Source of the DNA: Golubevia sp. BC0850
Taxonomy: Eukaryota; Basidiomycota; Exobasidiomycetes; Golubeviales; Golubeviaceae
Direction: 5' to 3'
NCBI GenBank assembly: GCA_012976225.1
Contig: JAAVVG010000008.1
Span: 744,001 to 808,000, forward strand
Length of the DNA: 64,000 bases
The notes beneath the pieces are model-generated. The model saw nothing but the letters and a program-made list of their open reading frames with translations, searched no databases and was not told the DNA's origin. The position numbers were made by a program, and so were the translations under genes. Every line of letters starts with the position of its first letter. Position 1 is the first letter of the stretch. Shown here piece after piece: positions 46,503 to 57,296 of the stretch.

Positions 46503-49500
46503 TTACGACCTGGAGCCAGATCTTTGCATGTCACTAGGTGGTAAAGAAGCGAAGGAGTAATTTGGAGTCTGAGCTCGACTGGAAGGTCTTGACCTCTGTT
46601 GAGTTCTTGTTCTTCGAGTGGTTTGACTTGATCCAGCAGATGGATGACCGTAGGCGCTCCTAGAAGATGAGTGGGCGAAAGCAGAGTCGTGAAGGGTGGA
46701 AAAGATGGTAGAAGAACTTCCTTGGTGGAACAGAGTCTCTTCTTCTTCCTGTTGATTGTCAATGGCAGAAGAAGAGCTCCTTCTCGTGCTGCTTGGCGAA
46801 AAGGCGAGGCTGGGAGTCCCGCTTGGTTGAGAGTGAGATGCACTGTTGGTCCTTGATGACTTGACTCTGCGTCTTTTCGAAGAGGCAGAAGTTCCTTCCG
46901 AGACGTTCGAGTCGGCACCAGGGCTCATTCCTCTCTCCGTCCTCGAGTCGTAGTTTCCTTCTGCATCCCAAGGAGTTGGAGAGGCCGATCCGTAATTTCC
47001 GACTTCGATTCGATTTCCGTATTCGTCTTCTCCGTCCTCGATTGCAGCCGCCTGAGCAGCCTGCTCGTGTTGTCTCTTTCTCTGTAGTCCCAAAACCCTC
47101 AATCTTTCCACCCAGATATCGGCTCTGTCCAATGATTCTCCGAAGACTACAGTGACGCTCCTAAGAATGTCCAGACTTTCGACAGCCAGCGTCAGGACTC
47201 TGTTGGCGGCTTGGGCAGTGGCGGCTGCTGCCATCCTCTGTTGTTGAGCACCAGATCCGTGGCTGAGTGAAGAAGAGGACGAAGACGAAGGGCTTGAAGA
47301 ACGGGGACCGGAGCTCAGATGAGCAGGCGAGAAGGAAGGAGAGACTGGACTTCCACCGAAATTAGCTGCTCGAGCTCCAGCTCCACTGGTTGGAGTCTTG
47401 TTTACAGTGGCCCATCTTGCCGGTAGACTGAGGATGAAGGCCTTGACGCTTGATCGAGCTTGCTCTGGAAGGGCGGCTCCAGCGTACTTTCCAACGACGT
47501 CGACTACTCCTTTGATCGTGTTGACGACATCTCCCTTGATGGCAGCTAGATTTTGAGTGGCTTGAGTTGACATCTCCAGTTCTCCGTGATTGAGCTTGAC
47601 GATCAAATCTCTGAGGACCGTGATCTGATATTCAATGTGAGCGGTAGCGTACTGGAGCCATTGAAGACAGTACTTCATCGACTTCATGCTCTCTTCGCTC
47701 ATAGCTGCGCTCAATCCTCCAGCCGTCATTCCAGCTTCTACGATCATTGATCCCCATCTAGATCCGTTTGCAGCAGGTCCAGGCATACTGATGTTGCTTC
47801 TCGCAGCTCTGAGACCATCCGCAGCTCGAACGACCTGTCCAGATGATGTTCGGCCTCTGTTTCCGCCTTTAGGACCAACGAATCCAGCTTCTTGAGTTTG
47901 AGTATGATCTTGAATCCATCCACCAGATCCTTGACTGTGATCGACTTCGCTCATGTCGCTGTCTTCTCGAGATCTTTCTTTTCCTTTGCCTTTCCTTTGT
48001 CTCAGCTCGTTGACGACAATTTCTCTTTCCTTCTCCTCTAGTCTCAAGGACCAGTAAGCATTTCTTCTCTTTGAGATCTCTTCCGAAGACATGTCCTTCC
48101 ATTCGTTTCTAGACCTCTCGTCCAATTCTTCCATGATGGAGGCCTTCTCGTCTTTGGAGATAGCATGATCGGATGCTGACGGATAGATCTGGAGGGGGAG
48201 AAAGCACAGGGCAGTCAGTACTATTGAATGCTCGATCTTTGGTGCTTCTGAGCAAGCCCAATGAAGAGGTTTGATCGACTCACTCTATCCAACTGTCTGC
48301 AAGCGAAGTCGTCTAATTGTTCGACTCCTCTGTTTCCAAGCGAAGCTCCAAGCCTGCTAACTACCGGTCTAGAAATCGATTTGACTGAGGATTCTACAAA
48401 ATCAGCACCGTACTGTCGGAGAAAGAATTGAGAAGGGGAGAGTGGGAGAGGGAAGGGAGGAGAGGAAGAATCAGTCGAGAGTTCCGAACAAGCTCCCACC
48501 ACTGAAAGCCCTCCTATGCGCCAAGTCTTTCTCCCTTTCACATCAGATTTTGAGTCAAAGCTCCATGAAAGCAGGTCTCTTTGGCTCGACCTATCTGATA
48601 GGAGGGTGCAAGGTCATGCACCTTAACGAGGGAAAGAAGTCAAACCTTCCTACCTCCGAGTTCCTGGCTAGGCTCCACACCTCCGTCCTTTTCAAAGATC
48701 GATCCCTGGAACATCTGTTCCGAAGGCGTAACATCTGTTTCCTATGCCTTGTCTTGTACACCACAAATGCCAACCCACCCCTTTCCACGGCTTTGATCCA
48801 AACTCACCTTGACAACTCTGCTACTCTGTTTCCCCAGCTCATACGCCCTCAATGTACTCCTAACGATAGGCAAATGACTAATCCTCCTCAAAAAATCTTC
48901 ATCTTCCATCATTTCCTTGTCAATCTTGATTTCATTCCCATTCTCATCGTGAATAGTTGAAGGTAGTTGGAAGCCTTCGGGAAGATCTTTCAAGATGCTT
49001 GTAGATTGATCTAGATCAGTGCTGTTCGTTGAAGACCCAGCAACAAAATCAGATTCATCTGCAGAAGTTGAAGCAGAAGCAGAAGAGGAAGTTGGGTGTT
49101 CATCTCCTCCGTAGCCAGCTGCACCACCTCTTCCCGATCTCAAGCCACTTGTTTGAATTCCTCCTCGGTTTGAATGGGATTGAGCATAGAGTTGAGCTCT
49201 GGATGAAGTAGGTTGAGGATTCCTATTCTGAGCACCAGCAGACACTCCCGAGACTGAATTTGGTGGGGAAGTGAAGGAGGTCTGTGTGAAATCAGTAGCA
49301 GGAGTAGAGGTGGATGATGGAGTGGAGACTGCAGACGAGGTCGAGACGGCTGACCCTGTGAGAGATGCCCCTGTTTATCAGAGTAGAGTTTAGCGAGAAC
49401 AAAGAGAGAAAGAAGAATCAGAGACTGAAGAGGGAATCAAGGACAGTGGGGAACATGTGGGTCAGCAGCACTCACCATCATGAGATCTCTCTTCCATCTG

Positions 49501-49893
49501 AGTGTCCTCTTGGCCATGACTTCCACCGCGACTTGGCCTAGGAGAAGATGAGTTTGAAGATGAGCCGTCAAGATGCTTCATTGCACCTAGAGCCAGGATT
49601 GCGATCTTGACATCCTCATCCTCTGCATCGACCCGATTCTGATTCTGATTCTGCTGCTGCTTTTTTTGCTGCTGGATTGGAGTGGGTTGATCTGCTGTTG
49701 TGGAGGTAGTGGATTCTAATTGATCTTGTTCTTCCAGGTCATCATCGTCTGTTAATGGAGCTGGAGTTGGAGCATCAAAGTCATCGGAATTTGACCGATA
49801 TCTTAGCGCAGAGGAGGGAGAGGAAGGATCGAGATTCTGCTTTGAGGATGATCCCTGAGATTGATGTGGATTAGCTTCAGTTGAGTCTTCCAT
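46503..49893 (-). CDS. OPI1: Opi1-family transcriptional regulator of phospholipid genes
   Basis: Exons 49893-49476, 49370-48808, 48412-48284 and 48188-46503 give 931 residues with consistent phases. Opi1 landmarks are DVKIAILALGAMK near the N-terminus, a central block reading YELGKQSSRVVKYGADFVE and FACRQLDR, and the C-terminal activator-interaction block YCLQWLQYATAHIEYQI. In yeast Opi1 is held at the ER by phosphatidic acid and Scs2 and represses INO1 on release. A DDFDAPT segment at about residues 37-43 resembles a weak FFAT motif (inference). The protein is over twice the length of yeast Opi1 (404), mainly from Ser/Gln/Pro-rich N- and C-terminal regions. Confidence 0.88.
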
Positions 49894-50321
49894 TTTGAAG
49901 ATGGATTGAAGATCCTATGAATGAGTTGAGTGGATTCGAGTTGAAAGAAGTGTTGAAGTTGGGATCAGCAGTTTTGAATTGAATTGAATTGACCAAAATC
50001 CTTGCGAGCGCGTGAATAGAGCTTTCTGGTCCGTGCCTTCTGAGTTTGTTGGATATGATACCACAAGAGGATTGCAACTCAAAGAAGAGAAAGAGAAATT
50101 AGAGCGAAAGAAGGAAGGAAAGGTAGGTTGGGGCAGATCTCCTTTCACCAAGTCCTCTTCCACAAAGGTTCCTGGGAAGAAACTCGCAAAAGTCAGAACT
50201 GTTGTGATCGCCGTCCTTACTCGATATCCGCACCCGGAATTCCAATGCACAATGAACAAAATTCATTCCCAATCGCAGAGCCGTTTCACTTCAGCCAAAG
50301 CGCCAAAGAATTAAGAAAGGC
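49894..50321. other. Intergenic / OPI1 promoter
   Basis: About 430 bases upstream of OPI1. One minus-strand frame and one plus-strand frame are open but match nothing I recognise. Confidence 0.45.
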
Positions 50322-50707
50322 TCAAAGGCAGATGAATGACCCCTCCCCCAACATCCCTCCTTTATCTTCATCATCTTCTTTCAAACCAGATATTGAGAAC
50401 TGAACCTCATTTTTGATAGTTTGTACATATCTCGATCAGTTTCTAATCTTACCTTTGCTATCTTTAGTCGTTCATCCCCTCCCATGATTTCCACGTCTCG
50501 GCGGTACTTCAAACCCTCGAACCGAACGAAGGTGGCGGTGGCACCTGTTGAAACTTGAAACATTGAGCCACCTTGAAAGAGTACTCCTTCAGGTGACAGA
50601 GAATTTGCGAGCTTGAATTTGAGCTCAAGTTGAGCTGTAGCAATCACACGACAGTACTTCGAGAGTTCTAAGATGTCAATTTGCCACTCCAAGAGCTCTC
50701 CAAACAT
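50322..50707 (-). CDS. Small hypothetical protein
   Basis: A tentative two-exon model (50707-50453, 50399-50322) gives 110 residues in frame. The intron is 53 nt (GTAAGA...TTCAG). The first exon reads like a folded protein (LEWQIDILELSKY, GATATFVRFEGLKYRRD). The second ends in an acidic, Gly-rich tail. I do not recognise the family. The start is 103 bases from the stop of the upstream minus-strand gene, so it may share its transcript region or have a very short promoter. The model rests only on phase agreement and open frame. Confidence 0.4.
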
Positions 50708-50810
50708 AATCGAACTGAAGCTTCAAGACTGACAGAAGAAAAGAAGAAGAAGGTTTGTATTCCACAGGTATACACATAAACCGAATACAGATGAAAGGAA
50801 GACGCTCCTC

Positions 50811-53029
50811 TCAGCGCCGAGGAGAATTAATGGCAGGACTTGCAGGTCGAGGAGAATTTCTTCCAGAGATGACTCCACTAGCTGCTCTTCCTTTTGCTGA
50901 GGCAGATGCTCCAAGACCTATGGTAGTAGCTCTTCTGTCTCCTTTCGAGGAAGCAGACTTATCAGCTCCGGCAGAAAGTCGATTTGAAGCACCCATTACC
51001 AAATCCCGAATCATAGAGTCGTACATCTCCGCGTCCGCCGAGTGAGATTCTCGAAGAGTTAAATGATGCGTGAGGAGTGATGAAGAGCTTGTAGTTAAAG
51101 AGTGAAGTTCTCGAGAGAGAGATCGTAAAGCTGGAAGGGATTGCAGAGTGAGTTGATCTGGCCAGGAAAGGGATGTGGCGAGAAGATGAGAAGTCAGTGA
51201 GAGCTGAATTATGCCAGAAACTGATAATTCGCGTCGTAGTTGATGACCTCAATTGCATAAACTCACCTTCAGTAAGAGCAACAAGTTCCTCAGCTCTCTT
51301 CCAATCCAATTCGGGAGCTGGACCCAAACCCAATTCCTCTCTCCTCCTTTCTGCCATTCTCTCTCCATTCGTTCCAGAATTAAGACCAGGACTTCCCGTT
51401 CTTGGAGTACTACTAGTACTAGCTCCAGTACCGGGAACCAATCCAGATTGAGATCTTTTTGGAGGACCTCTTGCATCGGACCCAGGAGCTGAGCTGGGAC
51501 CAGGAGTTCTTGGAATAGCACTGTCCAAGGTTAGAGCTAGAGGAGGTAGTGTTGATCGACCTCCCATTCCAGAGGAAGAGACAGAGACTTCATCCAAATT
51601 GATTGGGATGCCTAGAGAAATCAAAGATGATCGACGAGTGAGAGAACGAGTCCAAGAGATTGGTTGGAGGGAGGGAAGCTTCGAGAGTTGAGAGAAGGCT
51701 TGCCGACTGGAAGAGGAATGAAACGCAAGTTATCAGATCAGTCAAAGTAGCGAAGAAAGAGGAGAGGACTTCGACTTCAGATTGGTAGACTCACCTTTTC
51801 TCACTGACGAGAACCTGCGAACTTCCTTCCACTTGTCGAAGTCTTTCCGTCCCAAGCAAATCCCCAGATCCATCATTATAAGGATAAGGTCTGGATCCAG
51901 AAACAAGGGGTGGTGAGAGAAGCTCTCTAATTTGAGCTGAGACTGACTCTGAGGTCGAGTTTAGATCCACTTGAAGGCAAGGCTGGAAATTAGATAGAAG
52001 AAGAGGCAAAAAATTCAGCTTTGGACCATTTGCAGAGCTTTGAGGAATTCTGTGTAATTCACAATCTCGAAAAGAGAAACAGAAAGGATCTTTATCAAGA
52101 ACTTTGGTCCCATCTTCGATCCTGCAACCCCCACTCTTTTCTCCTCACCTGTCAAAGCTACACATAATACTCACCCAGTTCGCTGAATTTGTAGTCTGCT
52201 GTACTCCCTGAGCTTGCGTCGGCTGAACCACCTTCTCTTGCATCTCAGGTTCCAAACTTCCATCATCAAAGTCACCAAAATCTCCGAAGTCATCATCTGC
52301 CTCTCCACCGTCATTCCCATTAGTCTCTCCAAAGTCATCGAAATCATCGAAGTCATCTTGAGGAGCTGGAGGAGTGATCGTTGGAGGTTCAGTGATGATT
52401 GAAGTTGAAGCTGCTGGAGGTTCTTCCACTGCTTCTTTAGGTTTCGGACTTGGAGCTGGAGTGTCAAAATCTTCGAACGAATCTTCTTCTTGAGTCTGGT
52501 TCTGCGATTCGGTTGAGATTGGAGGTTGAATTGTAGGTGAAGTTGTGGGAAGATCGCTCTCTTCATCTCGGATGTCCTTTCCTAGGCTTTCCTCCTCTTT
52601 GATCTCCTCTCCCTCTTCTTTCTCGACAGGCGTAGGTTCTACTTCTTTTTCTTCTGGTCCAATCGTTTCCCCCTCGAGCTGAGTCTCATCGGCACTCGGT
52701 GATGTCTGTTCTTGAAGTTGAGCAACTTGCGATTCCTCTTCCTTGTGCTCGAGTCCCATTTGATCCAATTGAGGTATCGGATCTTGATCTTGAGTCTTTT
52801 CTGGTTGAGTAGCTGGACTTGATGGTTGATCCCAAGTTGGAATGGAGTCATCTGCGAAGAGTCGATTAGAATTAGAAGTTTGACCTTCTTGAGACGATAG
52901 ATTTAGAGATGGAGATCCTATCGATTCTAGAAAGTCTAGCGAAGTCTTTGAATTTGAGGTCGTTGGAATTGTTGACGTTACTGGAGCTGAAGAAGGTTCA
53001 CCCCAAATTGAGAAAGGATCGTCTGCCAT
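50811..53029 (-). CDS. Acidic DF-repeat protein, aftiphilin/Laa2-like AP-1 cofactor candidate
   Basis: Exons 53029-52175, 51982-51795, 51706-51267 and 51157-50811 give 609 residues with consistent phases. Residues ~1-285 are disordered and acidic with clustered phenylalanine motifs: SFEDFDTPAP, DDFDDFDDFGE and DDFGDFGDFDDGS. Such DF/FGDF clusters are typical of adaptor-binding trafficking proteins such as aftiphilin and yeast Laa2. A helical region follows (RQAFSQLSKLPSLQPI), then a Ser/Pro-rich linker and a C-terminal helix (ADAEMYDSMIRDLVMGASNR). I assign it to clathrin-adaptor function by motif and layout only. It shares a 108-base promoter with the WBP2-like gene. Confidence 0.55.
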
Positions 53030-53137
53030 TGAAGGAAATAAAGATAGTGTGGTGGGTGGGTTGGAGAAGGACTTATTGGAGATCGAGGTTGCTCTTTCCT
53101 TCTTGACAATTGACAATCGCACAACTATCAATTCAAA
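53030..53137. promoter_or_regulatory. Bidirectional promoter, Laa2-like / WBP2-like
   Basis: 108 bases between divergent start codons, the same spacing as the ACT/NOSIP pair. No TATA element is seen. Confidence 0.5.
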
Positions 53138-54332
53138 ATGGCGTTGAATTGGGTTCAAACTACATCTGAAGGAGATAAACCACTTCCACTACCTCAAGAG
53201 AAAATCTTTCAATCCATAGAAGGTTGCAGTCTAAGGTGAGTGACCCACTGCTGCGACAGCTGCTGCAATCGCCAATCTCACTCTTTCCATTCATGCATGA
53301 ATATGAACATGAATCCGCAGCTTAGAATTCAGTTCCACAAAAGACAAATGGACAGCCAAAGGAGCTTCCTTCGTTACATCTCAAAGGATTATCTTCTTAA
53401 GACTACCACCACTTCCCTCTCCTCAAGATCCAACAATTGCTTCTCCTCATCTACGATCTCTATCTGTTCCAATAGAGAGACTTTTAGAAGCAAGATACAT
53501 GATTCCAATCTTTGGTTCCCCTTACTATGAAGCTAGAGTTCTACCAGTCAAAGATGGAGGATTACCACAACCTGCTCAACAACAAGGAGTTAACGGAAAC
53601 GATGCTGCAGGATTGGGTTTGCTCAAGATTTGGTTTGAAGGTGGAGGTGGGATTCAATTCAGAGAAGCGGTGGAAGAAGTCAAAGCAAGATTGGATGAAC
53701 AGGGTGGGAAGTTGAATCACCTGGAGCAACTGCGTGAGTGTGATAGAGTTGCGCAGTATAGAGACACAAGGCAGGAGCTCTGCTGTAGCAAGGAAGCCAT
53801 GCTCTGAAACAGAAGTCACTCGAGTTTGGAAGAAAACTCAGGGAGGTGGAAGCAGTGCAACCTTAGCAGCAGAGCTTCTTTGACTGACTTATCACCTCTC
53901 CCATTCCCAACGCTCTCCCTCTCTCTCAAATCCTTCCCCTTTTTTTAAACATCCCATTTTGCTTCTTCAGCTTCATATGAGCCACCTCCATCACCCTCTC
54001 AAGTCTCTCATTCCGCCTCTTCCTCCTCAATCGCACCTCCAATCTCAACTTCTCCCACAACGAGGCTCTCAAACTTAGCTGTCGAAGACCCAGCACCCTC
54101 CTCCAATTCAACAACATCAGAGCTTCCTCCAAGAACAAGACCTCAAAGATCTGGAACTCTACCTCCGGATTCCACAGATCTAGAGGCAGCTCAAGTAGCT
54201 CGAGAAAACGAAGAGATGGAAAATCAAGAAAGGTTGAATAGAGATGCTGTACAACCTCCTCCTCATACTGAGGTGCAGACTGCTTCTGGAGAAGGGGCTC
54301 CTCCTGGTTATGAAGAAGCTTGTGAGAGGTAG
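53138..54332 (+). CDS. WW-domain-binding protein 2-like GRAM protein
   Basis: Exons 53138-53235, 53321-53733 and 53971-54332 give 290 residues with consistent phases. The opening MALNWVQTTSEGDKPLPLP followed by EKIFQSIEGCSLSLEF is the WBP2/GRAM start. Next come KDKWTAKGASFVTSQRIIFL and FGSPYYEARVLPV in the same fold. The C-terminus is Pro/Ser-rich with a PPGYEEA motif, a PPxY ligand for WW domains such as those of Rsp5/Nedd4 ligases. GRAM domains bind lipids at membranes. The 237-nt last intron has an earlier, weaker donor that also keeps the frame but gives a poorer join than PSYEPPPSP. The gene ends about 180 bases before the duplicated promoter block of reductase B. Confidence 0.85.
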
Positions 54333-54508
54333 GGGGAGGGCGAGGGGTGAGGTCACATTTCGCTCGTTCTCTTCAAAGGTTTCACAACTGTACACTTATA
54401 AGTTGATGTTTTCAGATAATGCTTCGATTTCAATAGTCCAAGTTCTTTGGGATGAGAGAGCCTCGATGGAATCAGACGTGAGACTGTCGGCAGGCGTAGT
54501 TCCGTCGT

Positions 54509-55011
54509 CGTCGCCAGGTCGCCTCTTGGGATCACGACTTCCGCTGAGAAGGCAAAGCTGCGCACATAGCTCTTCCAGAAATACCTTGAAACTCTTCCTG
54601 GACCACTGGACTTTAACCAACCGCTCTTTAGCCCCTGGAGCCTCTATAAAAGGATTGAAAGACTTCTGGGGGGAACAAATCCCAACTCCATCTCACCAGT
54701 CTTCAACTCTTTGCCATCTTCCACTCGCCTTCAAAGACTTCATCAACTCAACTACTATGTCTTCAACTAAATTCGCTCCAGGCTCTACCATCCTCGTCAC
54801 TGGCGCTGGAGGCTTCATCGGCTCAGCAGTAGTGAACCAGTTATTGATCCAGGGCTTTAAAGTGAGAGCCACTACCAGAACCGTCTCTAAGCTCGATCAA
54901 CTCAAGGAGAAAGCCGAAAAGGAGTTCGGAGCAGGGGCTCTCGAAGTCGTGGAGGTCAAAGACCTCTCTGTCAAAGGAGCCTTGGATGGTGCTTTAGATG
55001 GTGAGTCAGAA
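54509..55011 (+). repeat. 503-bp near-identical inverted duplicate, copy B (promoter + exon 1)
   Basis: The partner of the block at 23911-24413, in opposite orientation. Two substitutions (one near 54607 and one near 54639) and no indels were found by direct reading. All 244 bases of exon 1 are identical. Confidence 0.93.
54645..54652 (+). promoter_or_regulatory. TATA box of reductase copy B
   Basis: CTATAAAAGG, 105-112 bases before the ATG at 54757, identical in sequence and spacing to copy A. Confidence 0.7.
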
Positions 55012-56032
55012 GCCGCAGCTTCCATGAGCGATTTCTTTTTGCTCAACATCCATCTCTTTTCTCGATTCTTCTTCCCCTCGAAGGCATCGCTGGAGTTGTC
55101 AACGTAGCCTCCGATACGTCTCTAACTCCAAACCTCAAAGACGTAGTAGAATCAGTTGTCTCTATGACCGAGAACATCCTTAATTCGGTCAAGGCTGCTG
55201 GAGGGGTCAAATCGTTCGTTTTGACATCCTCGAGAGTGGCAGCTTTTCATCCAGATGGAAAGTCAAAAATTTATACTGATCGAGACTGGCAAAACGAGGC
55301 AGCTACAGTAGCAGAGCAAGTTCAAGATCCGCTATTGAAAGGAGTAATGGTCTACTCTGCTTCTAAGGTAGCGGGAGAAAAGGCTGTTTGGGAGTGGACA
55401 AAAAAGGAAAAGGTGAGTGTCTGAGCATCCTTGATTTGTGTCGACAATCATGATTGTGATGTGTCTTTCCATTTCCTGCTCTCCTTCTTTTCCCTCTATT
55501 CCAGCCCGGGTTCAGAGGTCAGTAGGTTTTGGACTTCATTTGAAAGCCATTTTGCCTGTTCACTGACGAATTCGTTCTCACTTTTCATTCTCAATTCTAC
55601 ATTCCGCCAGTCAATACTGTCCTCCCAGATGTAACTTTTGGGAAGATTCACAACCCTGCTCCTGGAAATTACACTACTGGGTCTGGAGTCAGAGACTTTG
55701 CAGATGGAAAATCTGGACTCTTGGACTTCTTCTTTGCATATCCGTGCTGGTTTGTCGACGTCGATGATGTTGCTAAGCTTCACGTTGCCGCTCTTCTAGA
55801 TGAAACCGTCGACCAACAAAGAATCTGGGGAGCTACTTCACCATTTTCAGCTGCCGACTTCCAAGAGATTCTCAAAGAGGTCAAGCCAGATTACGAAGAA
55901 AGAGATGTTTCTGCTTTTGCACCCAGAGTTGACATCACTATCGTCAATGATGCCAGCATCAAGCTGCTCAAGAAACATTATGGATCAGGCTTTACTGATT
56001 TAAAGACAAGCATTAAAGCTAACATCTCATAG
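54757..56032 (+). CDS. NAD(P)-dependent extended SDR reductase, copy B (Gre2 / DFR-like)
   Basis: Exons 54757-55000, 55084-55412, 55505-55517 (13-nt microexon) and 55611-56032 give 335 residues. The intron positions are the same as in copy A, and one codon fewer lies in exon 2. TGAGGFIG and the catalytic VYSASKVAGEKA are intact, so both copies look functional. Exon 1 is identical to copy A, while exon 2 shows many synonymous and non-synonymous differences (for example ISGFINVASDTS against IAGVVNVASDTS). Divergent 3' exons suggest a different substrate range under what was recently the same promoter. Confidence 0.9.
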
Positions 56033-57296
56033 AGTTACTTTCCTAAAGATTTACTTTCCTAAAGTTCAAGTGTGATTCAGTAAATTTGTGAAAAGTACTC
56101 GTTTCTATGACTTCTGTCTTCCGACGAAATTTCCTCCTACCTGTGTATCAGTGTGAGGTAGTCGTGCGGGGAAAGCTTTTCAGCGATAATCCGAGGTCTT
56201 GAACGAGCTGAAATGACCCTTCGAGATTGGATGGAATTCTCGTTTTTCAAGTTTCATTAATTCATTCCTACCATCACCTCAAACCTCGCATCCCTCACTC
56301 TGATCTACTCAAAACCTAGCTCTCCTCTTCCGATTTCTGCGTCCCACTCTACTTCACCAGGCTCTTCTCCTTTCAGTGAAGAGCTGCCTTCCGTCATGTT
56401 CAGATGCCTATGAAGCCTTTTCCCTTCTCTTCCATCCCTCTCTTTCCAAATTCCTCATCGATCGTCACTCATAACTATCCCCCTTAATAGAGCTCTAGTC
56501 GACATTGTGGTTCTTAAAGAGGTTTGGATCAGAGGGATTAGGGACGGGCAATCATGAAGTCGGTAGAAAGGTGCAAGAGATGGCAAAAGTGATTCGATGG
56601 AGGAAGGATTTGAACTGGGATAAGAGATGACTATTGTATGGAGATCTCTGTCAGTTGAACTTTGTATTCGTAGACACACCACACCCGCTTGAGAATTGTG
56701 ATCTGTTCTGCCCAGAGAGACTTCATACCTATTTTTGTGAGGAATTAGCAGAACTAATTCTCTTGAAGATTGGCGATCAAAAGATTCTATATCTGCTCTG
56801 CATCTTTCAAATCCAGTTGAGCTCAAAGGGATTCAGAAGGGAGAGAAATTTGAGAAGGCGGTGGACTCGTCTCGGCGGTGACAGACATGTGATGGGAGAG
56901 ATAGAGGGTGAGAACCTTGATGCATTGTACCGTAGATTTCTCGATTATAAGTGAATGAAAAGTATCTGGCATTCTCTGTAGACTGAGAAGATCCTTTCAA
57001 GGATGAAGTGGAGTTGCATGGAGCGGAGAAGGGTCTTCTTGTCTCTTTCGGAAATTTCATCTCTTTACCCCTCTCAGCTCTGCAAATCTTCCTTTCAAGA
57101 ATTCAATCCTAATTTATGGCAACGTATTTGGGAATAACTTCCTCTAAATCTATTCAATTCATTCAAGGTACATCTTCTGGATTCATTTCAATTCATTAGC
57201 AGGCTTGCATTCACTGCTCTCTTGCATCAACCAACCGACTTCAAGCTATACTCAATCATTTCCAATCCTGCCAACATTCTTCTCTTTTAATCATCA
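56033..57296. other. Long intergenic region, one weak open frame
   Basis: About 1.26 kb. On the minus strand a frame of about 120 codons (56826-56455) and a shorter one (57060-56833) are open. They lack good start and splice context and resemble no family I know. I do not call a gene. Confidence 0.4.

Noticed and set aside
50012-50314. A + strand frame of 100 codons divergent from OPI1
   Set aside because: It overlaps the minus-strand small gene model and the OPI1 promoter and has no recognisable domain.
56560-56640. A GGATTTGAAC stretch resembling the reverse of a tRNA B-box
   Set aside because: No acceptor stem, A-box or anticodon arm fits around it on either strand.
56455-57060. Minus-strand frames of about 120 and 75 codons between reductase B and the membrane protein
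   Set aside because: No good start context, splice pattern or known family. Kept as an intergenic note only.
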